From Rickettsiales bacterium (lineage in GTDB: Bacteria; Pseudomonadota; Alphaproteobacteria; Rickettsiales; UBA3002), in NCBI GenBank assembly GCA_027489915.1, contig JAIXZB010000023.1, positions 1-31,855 on the forward strand: a stretch of 31,855 nt of DNA, written 5' to 3'. Within the stretch, counting starts at the first letter, position 1. Each line of letters begins with the position of its first letter. The notes below the pieces were generated by a model that saw only the letters and a program-made list of their open reading frames with translations, did no database searches and had not been told where the DNA came from. The position numbers and the translations under genes were made by a program. Shown one piece after another: positions 8,184-16,729 of this stretch.

Positions 8184-9311
8184 ATGCAACGCTATATTCT
8201 ATATCTCATGCAGCATCTTGCGTGGCCAAGTCTGGTCATCACCGCAAGTCTGACGGGTATTATCTGGCTGACGCAGGCGCTGCGCTTTATTGATTTCATG
8301 CTGAGCCGCGGATTATCGGCGGGGGATTTTCTCTATCTCACCGGTCTTATGGTGCCATCGCTACTGCTGATTATCATCCCCATCGCGTTGCTGCTTGCGG
8401 TGCTATATGTGTATAATAGGCTGATGGGCGATAGTGAGCTGATTGTATTTTCAGCCGTGGGGGTAAGCCGCATGCAGCTTGCACTTCCTGTGATTGCAGT
8501 GGCAAGCATTGCAATGCTGTTCACTTTTATCATCTCGCTCTATTTAATGCCGCTTGCGAACCAGAAATTTCGCGATATTCGGGTGTTTTTCCGCGATCAG
8601 TATGCTTCGGTGCTGCTTGAGGAAAATGTGTTTAATACTCCCATTGATGGACTCACTGTGTTTGTGCGTGAGCGTTTGAATGATGGCATCATGCGCGGCA
8701 TTCTCATTCAGGATAACCGTGATTCCGCACATGTGATAACCATGATGGCAGAAGAGGGAAAACTGGTACAATCGGCGACTGGCCCACGTTTTTTGCTCAA
8801 ACAAGGACAGCGTCAGGAACTTAATACTGGCAAAGCGAATATCAGTTGGCTTTCGTTTGAAGATTATGCGCTTGATATTGCGTTTTATGCCAATGCGATT
8901 GAGCGCAAACGCGATGCGGATGAGCGCACGCTGGGACAGTTATTTGATACCAAAGATATACCGCCTGAGGAAATCCCTGTATTCCGCGCGGAAGCGCATC
9001 AGCGCATTACTTGGCCGATATACACGCTGGCGCTACCGCTGTTTGTGTTGGCAACGTTGATGTCGAGCCAGTTTAATCGCAGGGGGCAATGGAAGCGGAT
9101 TGTGTTTGCTGCGGTGATGGCAATTGTTATTGTGCTCATTGCATTTTCGCTGCGCAACATTGCGGTGCGCCACCCTTGGGCGATTGGACTGATGTATACA
9201 TTATCGCTCGGCACGATTGCGGGTTCGCTTGCAGTGCTTAAAAGCGGCAAATTTATTCATGTCCCGTGGGCGGATATTCGCTACCTCTGGCAGCAGAAGG
9301 TGGCCTCATGA
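8184..9311 (+). CDS. lptF: LPS export ABC transporter permease LptF
   Basis: One of the two inner-membrane permeases of the LptB2FG transporter, which extracts LPS from the inner membrane for the periplasmic bridge. The protein of about 375 residues has three N-terminal membrane helices (ASLTGIIWLTQALRFIDFML with the family-typical motif; then GLMVPSLLLIIIPIALLLAVLYVY; then LALPVIAVASIAMLFTFIISLYL). A periplasmic beta-jellyroll-like domain follows at about residues 120-260, then three C-terminal helices. I favour the ATG at 8184 (MQRYILYLMQHLAWP), which aligns with family N termini. The in-frame ATG at 8160 is also possible, and neither has a clear ribosome-binding site. Its stop overlaps the lptG start (ATGA). 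Confidence 0.93.
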   Translation: MQRYILYLMQHLAWPSLVITASLTGIIWLTQALRFIDFMLSRGLSAGDFLYLTGLMVPSLLLIIIPIALLLAVLYVYNRLMGDSELIVFSAVGVSRMQLALPVIAVASIAMLFTFIISLYLMPLANQKFRDIRVFFRDQYASVLLEENVFNTPIDGLTVFVRERLNDGIMRGILIQDNRDSAHVITMMAEEGKLVQSATGPRFLLKQGQRQELNTGKANISWLSFEDYALDIAFYANAIERKRDADERTLGQLFDTKDIPPEEIPVFRAEAHQRITWPIYTLALPLFVLATLMSSQFNRRGQWKRIVFAAVMAIVIVLIAFSLRNIAVRHPWAIGLMYTLSLGTIAGSLAVLKSGKFIHVPWADIRYLWQQKVAS

Positions 9312-10432
9312 AGCTGCCCATCACGTTATCGCTCTATATCGGGCGGCAATTTTTCTCGGCGATTGCTTACACGTTGCTTGTAATTTTTGTGCTGATTGGC
9401 CTGATTCAGCTGATTGATATGGTGCGCGAAGCATCGCAGGTGCAAGGCGGTATTCCATTCGCAACGGTAGTAGAAATGGCACTGCTTAGGCTGCCGCTTG
9501 CGGTCAATAAAACCTACCCGTTTGCAATTCTGATTGGCGGTATGATAACCCTCTCGCGTTTGACACGTAGCCATGAGTTGATTGTGGCGCGCGCAGCAGG
9601 GGTTTCGGCATGGCAGTTTCTAATGCCTGGTGTGGCAGCCGCACTGCTGATTGGGTGCATTATTGTGCTGGTGCTAAGCCCGCTTTCCGCCTCGATGCTT
9701 AAGCGGTTTGATACGCTAGAGAAACGCTACATCACCAAGCGTGAAAGTATCCTGACTATTTCGCCATCTGGTTTGTGGCTTCGGCAGGTGGAACGTACGC
9801 CGATAGTGTTTAACGGCACGCAAATTAGCGAGTATATTTTGCATGCGCGCTACATTGAGCAGAATACCCTGAATCTGCAGGGGGTTATCTTTTTTATGTT
9901 TGATGCGAATAAGAAATTTATTGGCCGCATTGACGGGGATTCGGGCACCTTGACGGATGGAAAATGGACCGTGAATGGAGCGCGTATTTCCACAGCGGGA
10001 TTGCCCACTGTAACGCAGCCTTCCTACACACTGATGACCGATTTATCGATCGCACAAATTCAGGATTCGTTTGCTGATCCGCAAACCCTATCCTTCTGGC
10101 AGTTGCCAGGGTTTATTCGTATTCTGGAAAGCTCGGGATTTCCTGCATTGCGGCATAAGTTATTTTTGTATTCGCAACTGGCGTTGCCGCTGCTGCTTGC
10201 GGGCATGGTGCTGATTGGTGCGTTATTTTCGCTCAGCCTTCCGCGCAGGGGCCGCACAGGGGTGATGATTGTGTTTGGTATCATCACAGGATTTACGTTT
10301 TATTTTCTCTCGAATCTGGTCTATGCGTTCGGTGCTTCGGGAAGCCTTCCTCCGTGGCTTGCCGCATGGGCGCCATCGCTGGTCGCGATGATGGCGGGAG
10401 CCGCGCTTTTGCTGCACTACGAGGATGGTTAA
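9308..10432 (+). CDS. lptG: LPS export ABC transporter permease LptG
   Basis: Partner permease of LptF, 374 residues. The N terminus MKLPITLSLYIGRQFFSAIAYTLLVIFVLIGLIQLIDMVR is typical, and VNKTYPFAILIGGMITLSRLTRSHELIVARAAGVSAWQF carries the coupling-helix region that contacts the ATPase LptB. A periplasmic domain covers about residues 125-265 and three more helices follow, ending with a short LLLHYEDG tail. The ATG at 9308 overlaps the lptF stop and is preceded by AAGGTGG; the frame upstream to 9266 is not needed. LptB, LptC and LptA are not in the window. Confidence 0.94.
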   Translation: MKLPITLSLYIGRQFFSAIAYTLLVIFVLIGLIQLIDMVREASQVQGGIPFATVVEMALLRLPLAVNKTYPFAILIGGMITLSRLTRSHELIVARAAGVSAWQFLMPGVAAALLIGCIIVLVLSPLSASMLKRFDTLEKRYITKRESILTISPSGLWLRQVERTPIVFNGTQISEYILHARYIEQNTLNLQGVIFFMFDANKKFIGRIDGDSGTLTDGKWTVNGARISTAGLPTVTQPSYTLMTDLSIAQIQDSFADPQTLSFWQLPGFIRILESSGFPALRHKLFLYSQLALPLLLAGMVLIGALFSLSLPRRGRTGVMIVFGIITGFTFYFLSNLVYAFGASGSLPPWLAAWAPSLVAMMAGAALLLHYEDG

Positions 10433-10463
10433 CCGCGTAAGCCTAAAAACACAGATTATTCCA

Positions 10464-10504
10464 TTGAAGTGAAGTGCTTAGAACGCTAGAACCATTAGGT
10501 TCTA
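10464..10504 (+). promoter_or_regulatory. Possible lptD promoter with a TAGAAC repeat cluster
   Basis: The 100 bases before lptD contain TAGAAC at 10479-10484 and again at 10487-10492, and the second copy forms a perfect 7-bp inverted repeat with 10498-10504 (TAGAACC-atta-GGTTCTA). A TTGAAG at 10464-10469 stands 17 bases before the second TAGAAC, so that copy could serve as a -10 box, with the repeat overlapping it as an operator. This is sequence pattern only; no regulator is identified. Confidence 0.4.
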
Positions 10505-10532
10505 TTACAACATACTCAAAAACTTCGCTCGG

Positions 10533-12722
10533 ATGACCCCTCAGATACGTGCAAATGCTAGGTTGCTACTGGCCTTGTTGATGGTGATATCAGCAAGCTC
10601 TGCGTATGCACAGGCGCCAGCAACGGCATTTGCCAACCCAACCCCTCCGAGCTTTGCTGCTCCTGAAATCAATACCGATGCGCCCGTGAACCTCGAAGCG
10701 GACCGCATGGGCTATGATCAGGATAAACGCATTGTGGTGGCTGAGGGCAATGTGGAAGTGGTGCAAGGCGATTACATCGTGCGTGCCGATCAGCTGACCT
10801 ATTACCAGAATGATAATCTGGTGCGTGCGGACGGCAATGTGAGCGTGCTGCAACCCACGGGGGATGTGTATTTTGCCGACCATGTGGAACTTACAGGCGA
10901 TATGAAATCGGGTGTAGTGCAGCGCTTTTCTGCCCGTCTTGCGGATAATTCGGTGGTGGCAGCCAATGAAGCCGTGCGCGTGAACCCCGCAGTGACAAAA
11001 ATGACCAAGGCCGTCTATTCGCCGTGCGACTTGTGTGAGAACGAAGACCCGTTCTGGCAGCTTAAAGCGAGTAAGGTGAAGGTGGATAACATCGATGAGA
11101 CCGTAACTTACCGCGATGCCACGTTGGAGATGGGCGGAGTACCTGTGTTTTACACCCCGTATTTCTCGCACCCCACACCCGATGCGGGTCCGAAGAATGG
11201 ATTTTTGGTGCCCGAATATTCGCAAAGCAGTAATTTGGGCACGATGGTGCGCGTGCCGTATTATTGGCGTTTAAGCCCCGATAAAGAGCTGACACTCACA
11301 CCGTGGTACACCACCAAAGAAGGCCCGCTTTTGCAGGGGCTCTATGAACAGGTGACGGATAACGGAGCCTATTCACTCGATTTCAGCGGCACATTCCCCG
11401 AGGAGCTGGATGCCAGCGGAAACCCGATTGGCAGCAATCAATTCCGTGGCTACGTGTTCGCCAAGGGGCAGGAAAATATCAGCCCTTACGCGCGTTATGG
11501 GTTTGATGTGCAGCGCTCGAGCGATGATACATATCTACGCCGTTATGGTTTTGGTAGTCAGTTTTCGCTCACCTCACGGGCGTATGCGGAAGCAGCGCAA
11601 GACCGCAATTATGCACTAGGTGAAACGATTCTGTTTCAGGGATTGCGGGTGGATGATGACCCATCCAAAACACCGCGTATCCTGCCAAGCCTAAGTGGCT
11701 ATTATGAAACCGAGCCAATGGCACATGGTGCGCGGCTTTATGCCAGCGGAAACCTGCAGAACCTGACGCGACCAGAGGAGGCCACCTATCAACGTGCAAG
11801 CATGACGACGGGAACAAAAATTCCGCTCGTAACGGAAGGCGGCCATGTATTTGAAGCGGGCGCCGAAATGCGCGCCGATGCCTATTCGGTAAGCGATGTG
11901 AGTGTCAATAACGGCACCAGCACGTTTGAGGGCGAGAAATACCGCGCTGTGCCGCAAGCCTCGCTTTCATGGCGCTATCCGTTAATTACGCAGGTAAGCG
12001 ATGCGAGCCTTACAGTGGAGCCTATCACCGTGGCGGTTGCGCAACCTAATGGTGGCAACCCACAAGAAATTCCTAATGAAGATAATCGCGTGGTGGAGCT
12101 TACTGACACCAATATTTTTGCCACCAACCGTATGCCAGGATATGACACGGTGGATAGCGGCAGCCGTGTGGCATATGGGATGCGCTCGCAGATGCTGTAT
12201 GCAAAAGGGCAATCGATAGATGCACTCATTGGGCAGAGCTACAACGTATCGGAAACGCCGTTTCCTAACTCGCGCATACTTGGCGAAGAATTTTCAGATT
12301 ACATTGGCAGGGTTGGATTTACCTATGCGCCTATTACGGTGACGTACAGATTCGCGGTGGATCAGAATAGTTTTGAAGCCTCGCGCAATGAACTATGGAC
12401 GACTTACGCCGATGAAAGATTGCAACTTACCGCAGCGTATCTGACCATTGAAAACAGCCCGTATGTAAGCAACAGCGAAGAAGTGCTTGCAAATGCCTTC
12501 CTGAGGGTTTCCGATGAATGGCGAATATATGGCAATGCAAGGCGTGATATTATGAACAATGCAATGGTATCGGCAGCAAACGGCGTCATTTATGAAAATG
12601 AATGTTTCAGTTTCTTGACCCAGTTGCAGCGTACCTATACGCGTGACCGTGATATTGAGCCTTCCACCGAAGTCTCGCTTCGTGTCGGGTTCAAGAACTT
12701 TGGCGAATTTGGTAATAACTGA
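10533..12722 (+). CDS. lptD: LPS-assembly outer-membrane protein LptD
   Basis: The outer-membrane beta-barrel translocon that, with lipoprotein LptE, places LPS in the outer leaflet. The 729-residue precursor has a signal peptide ending near SAYA-QA (about residue 26) and an LptA-like periplasmic domain at about residues 50-160 (NLEADRMGYDQDKRIVVAEG). The barrel then runs to the C terminus, with an N-terminal barrel marker VPVFYTPYFSHPTPDAGPKNGFL-like stretch. Three cysteines remain in the mature chain: C165 and C168 (YSPCDLCEN) and C690 (ENECFSF). They are candidates for the disulfide that activates LptD. It follows lptG after 100 bases and overlaps surA by one base (TGATG). Confidence 0.94.
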   Translation: MTPQIRANARLLLALLMVISASSAYAQAPATAFANPTPPSFAAPEINTDAPVNLEADRMGYDQDKRIVVAEGNVEVVQGDYIVRADQLTYYQNDNLVRADGNVSVLQPTGDVYFADHVELTGDMKSGVVQRFSARLADNSVVAANEAVRVNPAVTKMTKAVYSPCDLCENEDPFWQLKASKVKVDNIDETVTYRDATLEMGGVPVFYTPYFSHPTPDAGPKNGFLVPEYSQSSNLGTMVRVPYYWRLSPDKELTLTPWYTTKEGPLLQGLYEQVTDNGAYSLDFSGTFPEELDASGNPIGSNQFRGYVFAKGQENISPYARYGFDVQRSSDDTYLRRYGFGSQFSLTSRAYAEAAQDRNYALGETILFQGLRVDDDPSKTPRILPSLSGYYETEPMAHGARLYASGNLQNLTRPEEATYQRASMTTGTKIPLVTEGGHVFEAGAEMRADAYSVSDVSVNNGTSTFEGEKYRAVPQASLSWRYPLITQVSDASLTVEPITVAVAQPNGGNPQEIPNEDNRVVELTDTNIFATNRMPGYDTVDSGSRVAYGMRSQMLYAKGQSIDALIGQSYNVSETPFPNSRILGEEFSDYIGRVGFTYAPITVTYRFAVDQNSFEASRNELWTTYADERLQLTAAYLTIENSPYVSNSEEVLANAFLRVSDEWRIYGNARRDIMNNAMVSAANGVIYENECFSFLTQLQRTYTRDRDIEPSTEVSLRVGFKNFGEFGNN

Positions 12723-14044
12723 TGGATGAGAGCATGAAGCAGCTAATGAAGTCACTAATGCTGGCAGCGACACTGATGAGCAGTGCAGCGGTTGCTGCTG
12801 AAGCACCGCCTATTCCGAAGGTGGTGCAGTTGCCTTACGCCCGCCCGATGAGCATTGCTGCGGTGGTCAATGATGATGTGATAACCTCGCAGGATGTAGA
12901 AGACCGTGCACTATTGGTGATGGCGCTTACGGGGGCTGGAAAAACACCCGAAGATCGCGCCCGCCTTATCAGCTCCACATTGGGCAGCCTGATTGATGAA
13001 ACCTTGCAGTTTCAGGAGGCCGAACGCCAATCGGTGAAAGTGACGGATAAAGATATTGAAGGAGCTATGGCAGGGATTGAGAAAGCACGTGGCAGACCGC
13101 CCGGAAGCTTGCTGGGTTTTGTCGAAAAAGCAGGGCTTTCCAAGGAATCTATCAAGCGCCAGTTTAAAGCGCAGATTGCATGGAGCCGCGCGGTGACACG
13201 CAAAATTCGTCGCACGGTGAACGTAACCGATGCCGAAATTGCCCGCGCGCAACAAGCAGCCCTAACTCCGCGCGATGTGCCGCAGGTGCTTATCAGTGCG
13301 CTGTCGATCCCGCTTTTGACCCCCAAGGATGAACCAAGAGTGGCGGCACTTGCTAAGTCGCTCGGCGATAGATTGCGCGCAGGGGAAAGCTTTGAATCCA
13401 TCGCCCGCAGCAATGCGAATAACAAGGATGTGATTATTGTTCCGACATTGTGGGTCGATGAATCGAAGCTGGAGCTTGGCATTGCGCAGGCCTTGCGTGG
13501 GGTAGAAAAGGGCGGGTTCACACAGCCTATTCGCTCACAGGAAACCTACCAGATCATTCGCCTGCTCGACAGACGCGCAGTGCCGCCTGTGAGCCCTAAA
13601 ACCGAAGTGGCGGTGAAACAGATGCAGCTATCGCTTTTACCAACTGCGCCGATAAGTGAAATCGATGCGCTGATGCAAATCGCCAAAGACGTGCAGCAAA
13701 ACCCTGGAAGCTGCGGCGAGAAAGGCATTGCAGGCATTGAGAGTTTTGATGGGCTTGATATTCGGGTGAATTATGTGCGCTCGACCTTTGAAGCCATGAC
13801 GAATGAAATGCGCAGCCTAGTGATTCCGATGGGTGTGGGTGATGTTTCGGTGCCATATGCCACGCAAAAAGGGCTTGAGCTGTTGATGCTGTGCGAAAAA
13901 ATTGAGGCGCCTTTGCCCTTACCAAACCGCGATCAGGTGAAAGAGAAAATCTTTGCTGAACGCGCGGAATTGGAATCGTCACGGATGCTGCGTAACCTGA
14001 AGCGCGATGCATTTATCGAGATAAAATCAGGTAAGCAAGAGTGA
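12722..14044 (+). CDS. surA: SurA-like periplasmic chaperone / parvulin peptidyl-prolyl isomerase
   Basis: A periplasmic chaperone that escorts unfolded outer-membrane proteins such as LptD to the BAM complex. The 440-residue precursor has a signal peptide ending near AAVAA-EA (about residue 27). The SurA N-terminal chaperone domain starts at SIAAVVNDDVITSQDVEDRALLV, and one recognisable parvulin-like domain covers roughly residues 185-285 (LRAGESFESIARSNAN through TYQIIRLLDRRA). The rest to the C terminus is a weaker, divergent segment. Two in-frame ATGs are possible (12722 and 12734). The first overlaps the lptD stop and the end overlaps rsmA (GTGA), so lptD-surA-rsmA is probably translationally coupled. 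Confidence 0.9.
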   Translation: MDESMKQLMKSLMLAATLMSSAAVAAEAPPIPKVVQLPYARPMSIAAVVNDDVITSQDVEDRALLVMALTGAGKTPEDRARLISSTLGSLIDETLQFQEAERQSVKVTDKDIEGAMAGIEKARGRPPGSLLGFVEKAGLSKESIKRQFKAQIAWSRAVTRKIRRTVNVTDAEIARAQQAALTPRDVPQVLISALSIPLLTPKDEPRVAALAKSLGDRLRAGESFESIARSNANNKDVIIVPTLWVDESKLELGIAQALRGVEKGGFTQPIRSQETYQIIRLLDRRAVPPVSPKTEVAVKQMQLSLLPTAPISEIDALMQIAKDVQQNPGSCGEKGIAGIESFDGLDIRVNYVRSTFEAMTNEMRSLVIPMGVGDVSVPYATQKGLELLMLCEKIEAPLPLPNRDQVKEKIFAERAELESSRMLRNLKRDAFIEIKSGKQE

Positions 14045-14859
14045 CGCTGCTTACGATAAAAGAAACCATCGATTTTTACGGGCTGGCGACCAAAAAATCG
14101 CTCGGCCAGCATTTTCTGCTGGATAGTAACATCACCACCCGCATCGCCCGCGCGGCGGGACATTTGGCAGGTGTGACGGTGATTGAAATTGGCCCTGGCC
14201 CTGGTGGGCTAACACGCGCCTTGCTGGAATCGGATGCAGCACGGGTGATTGCGATTGAAAAAGATGCGCGCTGTATAGCGGCGTTAGCACCCCTGCAGGC
14301 ACATTTCGGTGCACGGTTTACCTTGATAGAAGAGGATGCGTTGCGCATATCGCCGCAGCAATTATGCGAGGGGCCACGCGCGATTGTGGCCAACCTACCT
14401 TATAATGTGGGCACCGAGCTGGTGACGCGCTGGATAAGTGAATTGTACCATGATGCCACTGCATACCAGTCTATCACCGTGATGCTGCAACGCGAGGTAG
14501 CAGAGCGTTTGAGTGCTATACGCGGCGGCAAGGATTACGGCAGATTATCGGTGCTTACACAGGCGATTTGCAGCGCACAAGGATTGCTGGAATTACCCCC
14601 TGGTGCGTTTTCACCGCCGCCGAAAGTGACCTCAACGGTGATTCAGCTAAAACCCAAACCCCGTGCGGAGTTTGATTTGAATGCGCTGGAGCGTGTAACC
14701 AAAGCGGCGTTTGGCAACCGCCGCAAAATGCTGCGCCAATCGCTTAAGAGCCTACGAGTGGATGCAGAAAGCTGGTGCGAATCACATGGCATTGCTCCGA
14801 CTGAACGTGCTGAGCAATTAACGGTGGAGCAGTTTATTATGCTCGCCAATGCACTATAA
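14041..14859 (+). CDS. rsmA: 16S rRNA dimethyltransferase RsmA (KsgA)
   Basis: Dimethylates two adjacent adenosines (A1518 and A1519) in helix 45 of 16S rRNA, a late 30S maturation step whose loss gives kasugamycin resistance. The 272-residue protein shows the family hallmarks: KKSLGQHFLLDSNI (18-31), the SAM loop VIEIGPGPGGLTRALL (47-62), acidic IEKDARC and the catalytic NLPYNVGTEL (118-127). The conserved C-terminal FGNRRKMLRQSL is present. It starts with GTG inside the surA stop (GTGA). pdxA, which lies between surA and rsmA in many proteobacteria, is missing here. It ends 11 bases before convergent gmk. Confidence 0.96.
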   Translation: MTLLTIKETIDFYGLATKKSLGQHFLLDSNITTRIARAAGHLAGVTVIEIGPGPGGLTRALLESDAARVIAIEKDARCIAALAPLQAHFGARFTLIEEDALRISPQQLCEGPRAIVANLPYNVGTELVTRWISELYHDATAYQSITVMLQREVAERLSAIRGGKDYGRLSVLTQAICSAQGLLELPPGAFSPPPKVTSTVIQLKPKPRAEFDLNALERVTKAAFGNRRKMLRQSLKSLRVDAESWCESHGIAPTERAEQLTVEQFIMLANAL

Positions 14860-14870
14860 ACTAGAACAAC

Positions 14871-15518
14871 TCAGCTCTTACACAATGTATCGATAAAGCC
14901 GTTCAGTGTGGTTTGGCGTGAGCGTTTGACGCGTTCGGCCTCTAAGATATGGACGATGCGCGCAAGTGTTGCATCGAGATCGGTGTTGACGACCACGTAA
15001 TCATATTCCGCCCAATGGCTGATTTCGGCTTCGGCTTTACTCATGCGTTTTTGCACGACTTCTTCGCTATCCTGTGCGCGGGTACGCAGGCGTCGCTCCA
15101 ACTCGCTGAGCGAGGGGGGGAGAATGAACACGCTGACCAAATCTTCGCGACACGCTGCAGCAAGCTGGCGTGTGCCCTGCCAATCGATATCGAATAATAC
15201 ATCGACCCCTTTTTCAAGCGATTCCATGACGGGGCCGCGTGGGGTGCCATAGCGGTAATCGAATACGGTGGCATGCTCGAGCAGGTCGTTTTGTGCCACC
15301 ATGCTGTGATAGGTATCATCGCTGATGAAATAGTAATCCTTGCCATCGATTTCGCCCGGGCGCATGGCGCGGGTAGTAACAGACACAGACAAAGTGAGCC
15401 CCGGATGGGAGGCAAGCAAGCGGCGCGAAAGAGTGGTTTTACCCGCACCTGAAGGCGAGGAAAGCACAAACATGAAACCACGACGGTGGCCAGTATCACA
15501 TAAAGCGGGAGTGGGCAC
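14871..15518 (-). CDS. gmk: Guanylate kinase
   Basis: Phosphorylates GMP to GDP using ATP, essential for GTP supply. The 215-residue protein has the P-loop SSPSGAGKTTLSRRLL (P-loop about residues 21-29), the GMP-binding segment SVTTRAMRPGEIDGKDYYFIS and LFDIDWQGTRQL with the D-x-Q-G motif. I use a GTG start at 15518 because AAAGG stands seven bases upstream and the HRRGFMFVLSSPSGAGK N terminus matches alphaproteobacterial relatives. The ATG at 15473 has no ribosome-binding site. A TATACT hexamer (minus strand, 15548-15543) may be its -10 box, though no good -35 is seen. Confidence 0.95.
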   Translation of the reverse strand: MPTPALCDTGHRRGFMFVLSSPSGAGKTTLSRRLLASHPGLTLSVSVTTRAMRPGEIDGKDYYFISDDTYHSMVAQNDLLEHATVFDYRYGTPRGPVMESLEKGVDVLFDIDWQGTRQLAAACREDLVSVFILPPSLSELERRLRTRAQDSEEVVQKRMSKAEAEISHWAEYDYVVVNTDLDATLARIVHILEAERVKRSRQTTLNGFIDTLCKS

Positions 15519-15585
15519 AGAACAACCTTTCTATGCGAAGCGAGTATAGAGGTGTTTATGCGGTGTGACTAGCAGTAAAAAACGC

Positions 15586-16014
15586 CTAACGCAGAAATTC
15601 GAGCAGTTTTTTCTGGCTTACCTGAACGGTGACTTGCTGCGGCTTCGCATGGGTAAAATGAAGTATGGCTTTGAATCTGTCGCCTTCTTTGAGGGGGCGT
15701 GTGAGCTTGTAAAGCATGATATGCAGCCCGCGTGGTTCGAGTGTTACCTTGGTATTTGCTGGCAGGGGAATCGAATCGAGCTTGCGCATGCGCAGGATGC
15801 CATTTTCTTTGAGATGCGTGTGAAGCTCGATGCTTTTTGCTACAGGTGACGTGATGGATACAAGCGCATCATCGCTAGTACTGTGCAGTGTTACGTAGGC
15901 AACACCAGTGGTAGTGCCAATGAGGGAAGGCGGCGCCCATGCATTCGACACGCCAACCGCAGCAAAGGCAGGAGAGGCAGCGCAGACACATAACAATGAG
16001 ATTACAAAACGCAT
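15586..16014 (-). CDS. PCu(A)C-type periplasmic copper chaperone
   Basis: A periplasmic Cu(I) carrier that passes copper to SCO proteins or directly to the CuA site of cytochrome c oxidase. The 142-residue precursor has a signal peptide ending at AFA-AV (about residue 19). The family motif is exact: H65-x10-M76-x21-H98-x-M100, in ELHTHLKENGILRM and GLHIML. It starts two bases after the SCO gene ends, forming a two-gene copper-delivery unit. The lysine-rich C terminus (SQKKLLEFLR) is unremarkable. Confidence 0.93.
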   Translation of the reverse strand: MRFVISLLCVCAASPAFAAVGVSNAWAPPSLIGTTTGVAYVTLHSTSDDALVSITSPVAKSIELHTHLKENGILRMRKLDSIPLPANTKVTLEPRGLHIMLYKLTRPLKEGDRFKAILHFTHAKPQQVTVQVSQKKLLEFLR

Positions 16015-16016
16015 GC

Positions 16017-16610
16017 TTAACGCATAAACTGTTTTAGCTTGTTTGTAAGCTCTGACTCGGAAATGCCGTGAGAAAAATGGGCGATGTACTTACCACGTGT
16101 ATCCATGAGATACATGAAGCCTGAGTGATCGATGAGGTAATCTGCGGCGCTATCTTGTTGCTCCACACGAGAGTAATACACGCGGTAGGCATTTGCGGCT
16201 TCTTTAATTTGCTGCGCGGAACCTGTGAGGCCAACCAGCGTATCGCCAAAATTGGTAACATATTTGCCGACAGCTTCAGGTGTATCGCGCTCAGGATCGA
16301 GTGAAATAAAGATGGGAGCAATGCTCTTTTTCTTCTCACCCAATGCATCGATAGCGTTTTTCATCACCAGCAATGTGGTAGGGCAAATATCGGGGCAATG
16401 GGTGAAGCCAAAATATACCAGCATGTAACGGCCACGAAAATCACTGGCCTGCACTTGTTTTCCTGAACCATTTACAAGGCTAAAATCGCCGCCTATCAGC
16501 GCATCACCGCCTCCCTGAGGAGGATCAAGTAAGTAGCGCGGGCCCACCAACACCAAGAGTGCAGCGAGTGCCAGCGAACAAACCAACCATGAGACCATCG
16601 ATAAACGCAT
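16017..16610 (-). CDS. SCO1/SenC/PrrC family copper-binding thioredoxin-like protein
   Basis: A membrane-anchored thioredoxin-fold protein that helps assemble the CuA centre of cytochrome oxidase. Residues 5-23 of the 197-residue protein form a membrane anchor (MVSWLVCSLALAALLVLVG). The copper ligands are C72 and C76 in THCPDICPTTL and H162 in LIDHSGFMYLMD. FISLDPERDTPEAVGKY is the usual active-site neighbour. The open frame extends to 16775, but its first 55 residues run into the promoter and start of the opposite gene and look non-coding, so I start at the ATG at 16610 (MRLSMVSWL). The ribosome-binding site is weak. Upstream of the PCu(A)C gene. Confidence 0.92.
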   Translation of the reverse strand: MRLSMVSWLVCSLALAALLVLVGPRYLLDPPQGGGDALIGGDFSLVNGSGKQVQASDFRGRYMLVYFGFTHCPDICPTTLLVMKNAIDALGEKKKSIAPIFISLDPERDTPEAVGKYVTNFGDTLVGLTGSAQQIKEAANAYRVYYSRVEQQDSAADYLIDHSGFMYLMDTRGKYIAHFSHGISESELTNKLKQFMR

Positions 16611-16677
16611 GCAAGTCACATAGTACTCTGCAACCAGAAGTAAAGTGAAGCTATTATGACAATCGCAAGCAGCGCAG

Positions 16678-16706
16678 TTGATTGTAATGCTAAAATGCGG
16701 TATAAT
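16678..16706 (+). promoter_or_regulatory. Sigma70-type promoter for the Pro/Ala-rich orphan
   Basis: TTGATT (16678-16683), a 17-base spacer and a perfect TATAAT (16701-16706) lie just before the ATG at 16730. Transcription would start near 16713, leaving a leader of about 17 bases with no clear Shine-Dalgarno sequence. This is the best promoter match I noticed in the window. Confidence 0.7.
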
Positions 16707-16729
16707 AAAAGAAAAAGACCAACTAGACG

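Noticed and set aside
10590..11225. 211-codon frame on the minus strand opposite lptD
   Set aside because: His/Ile-rich shadow of lptD with no domain and no ribosome-binding site.
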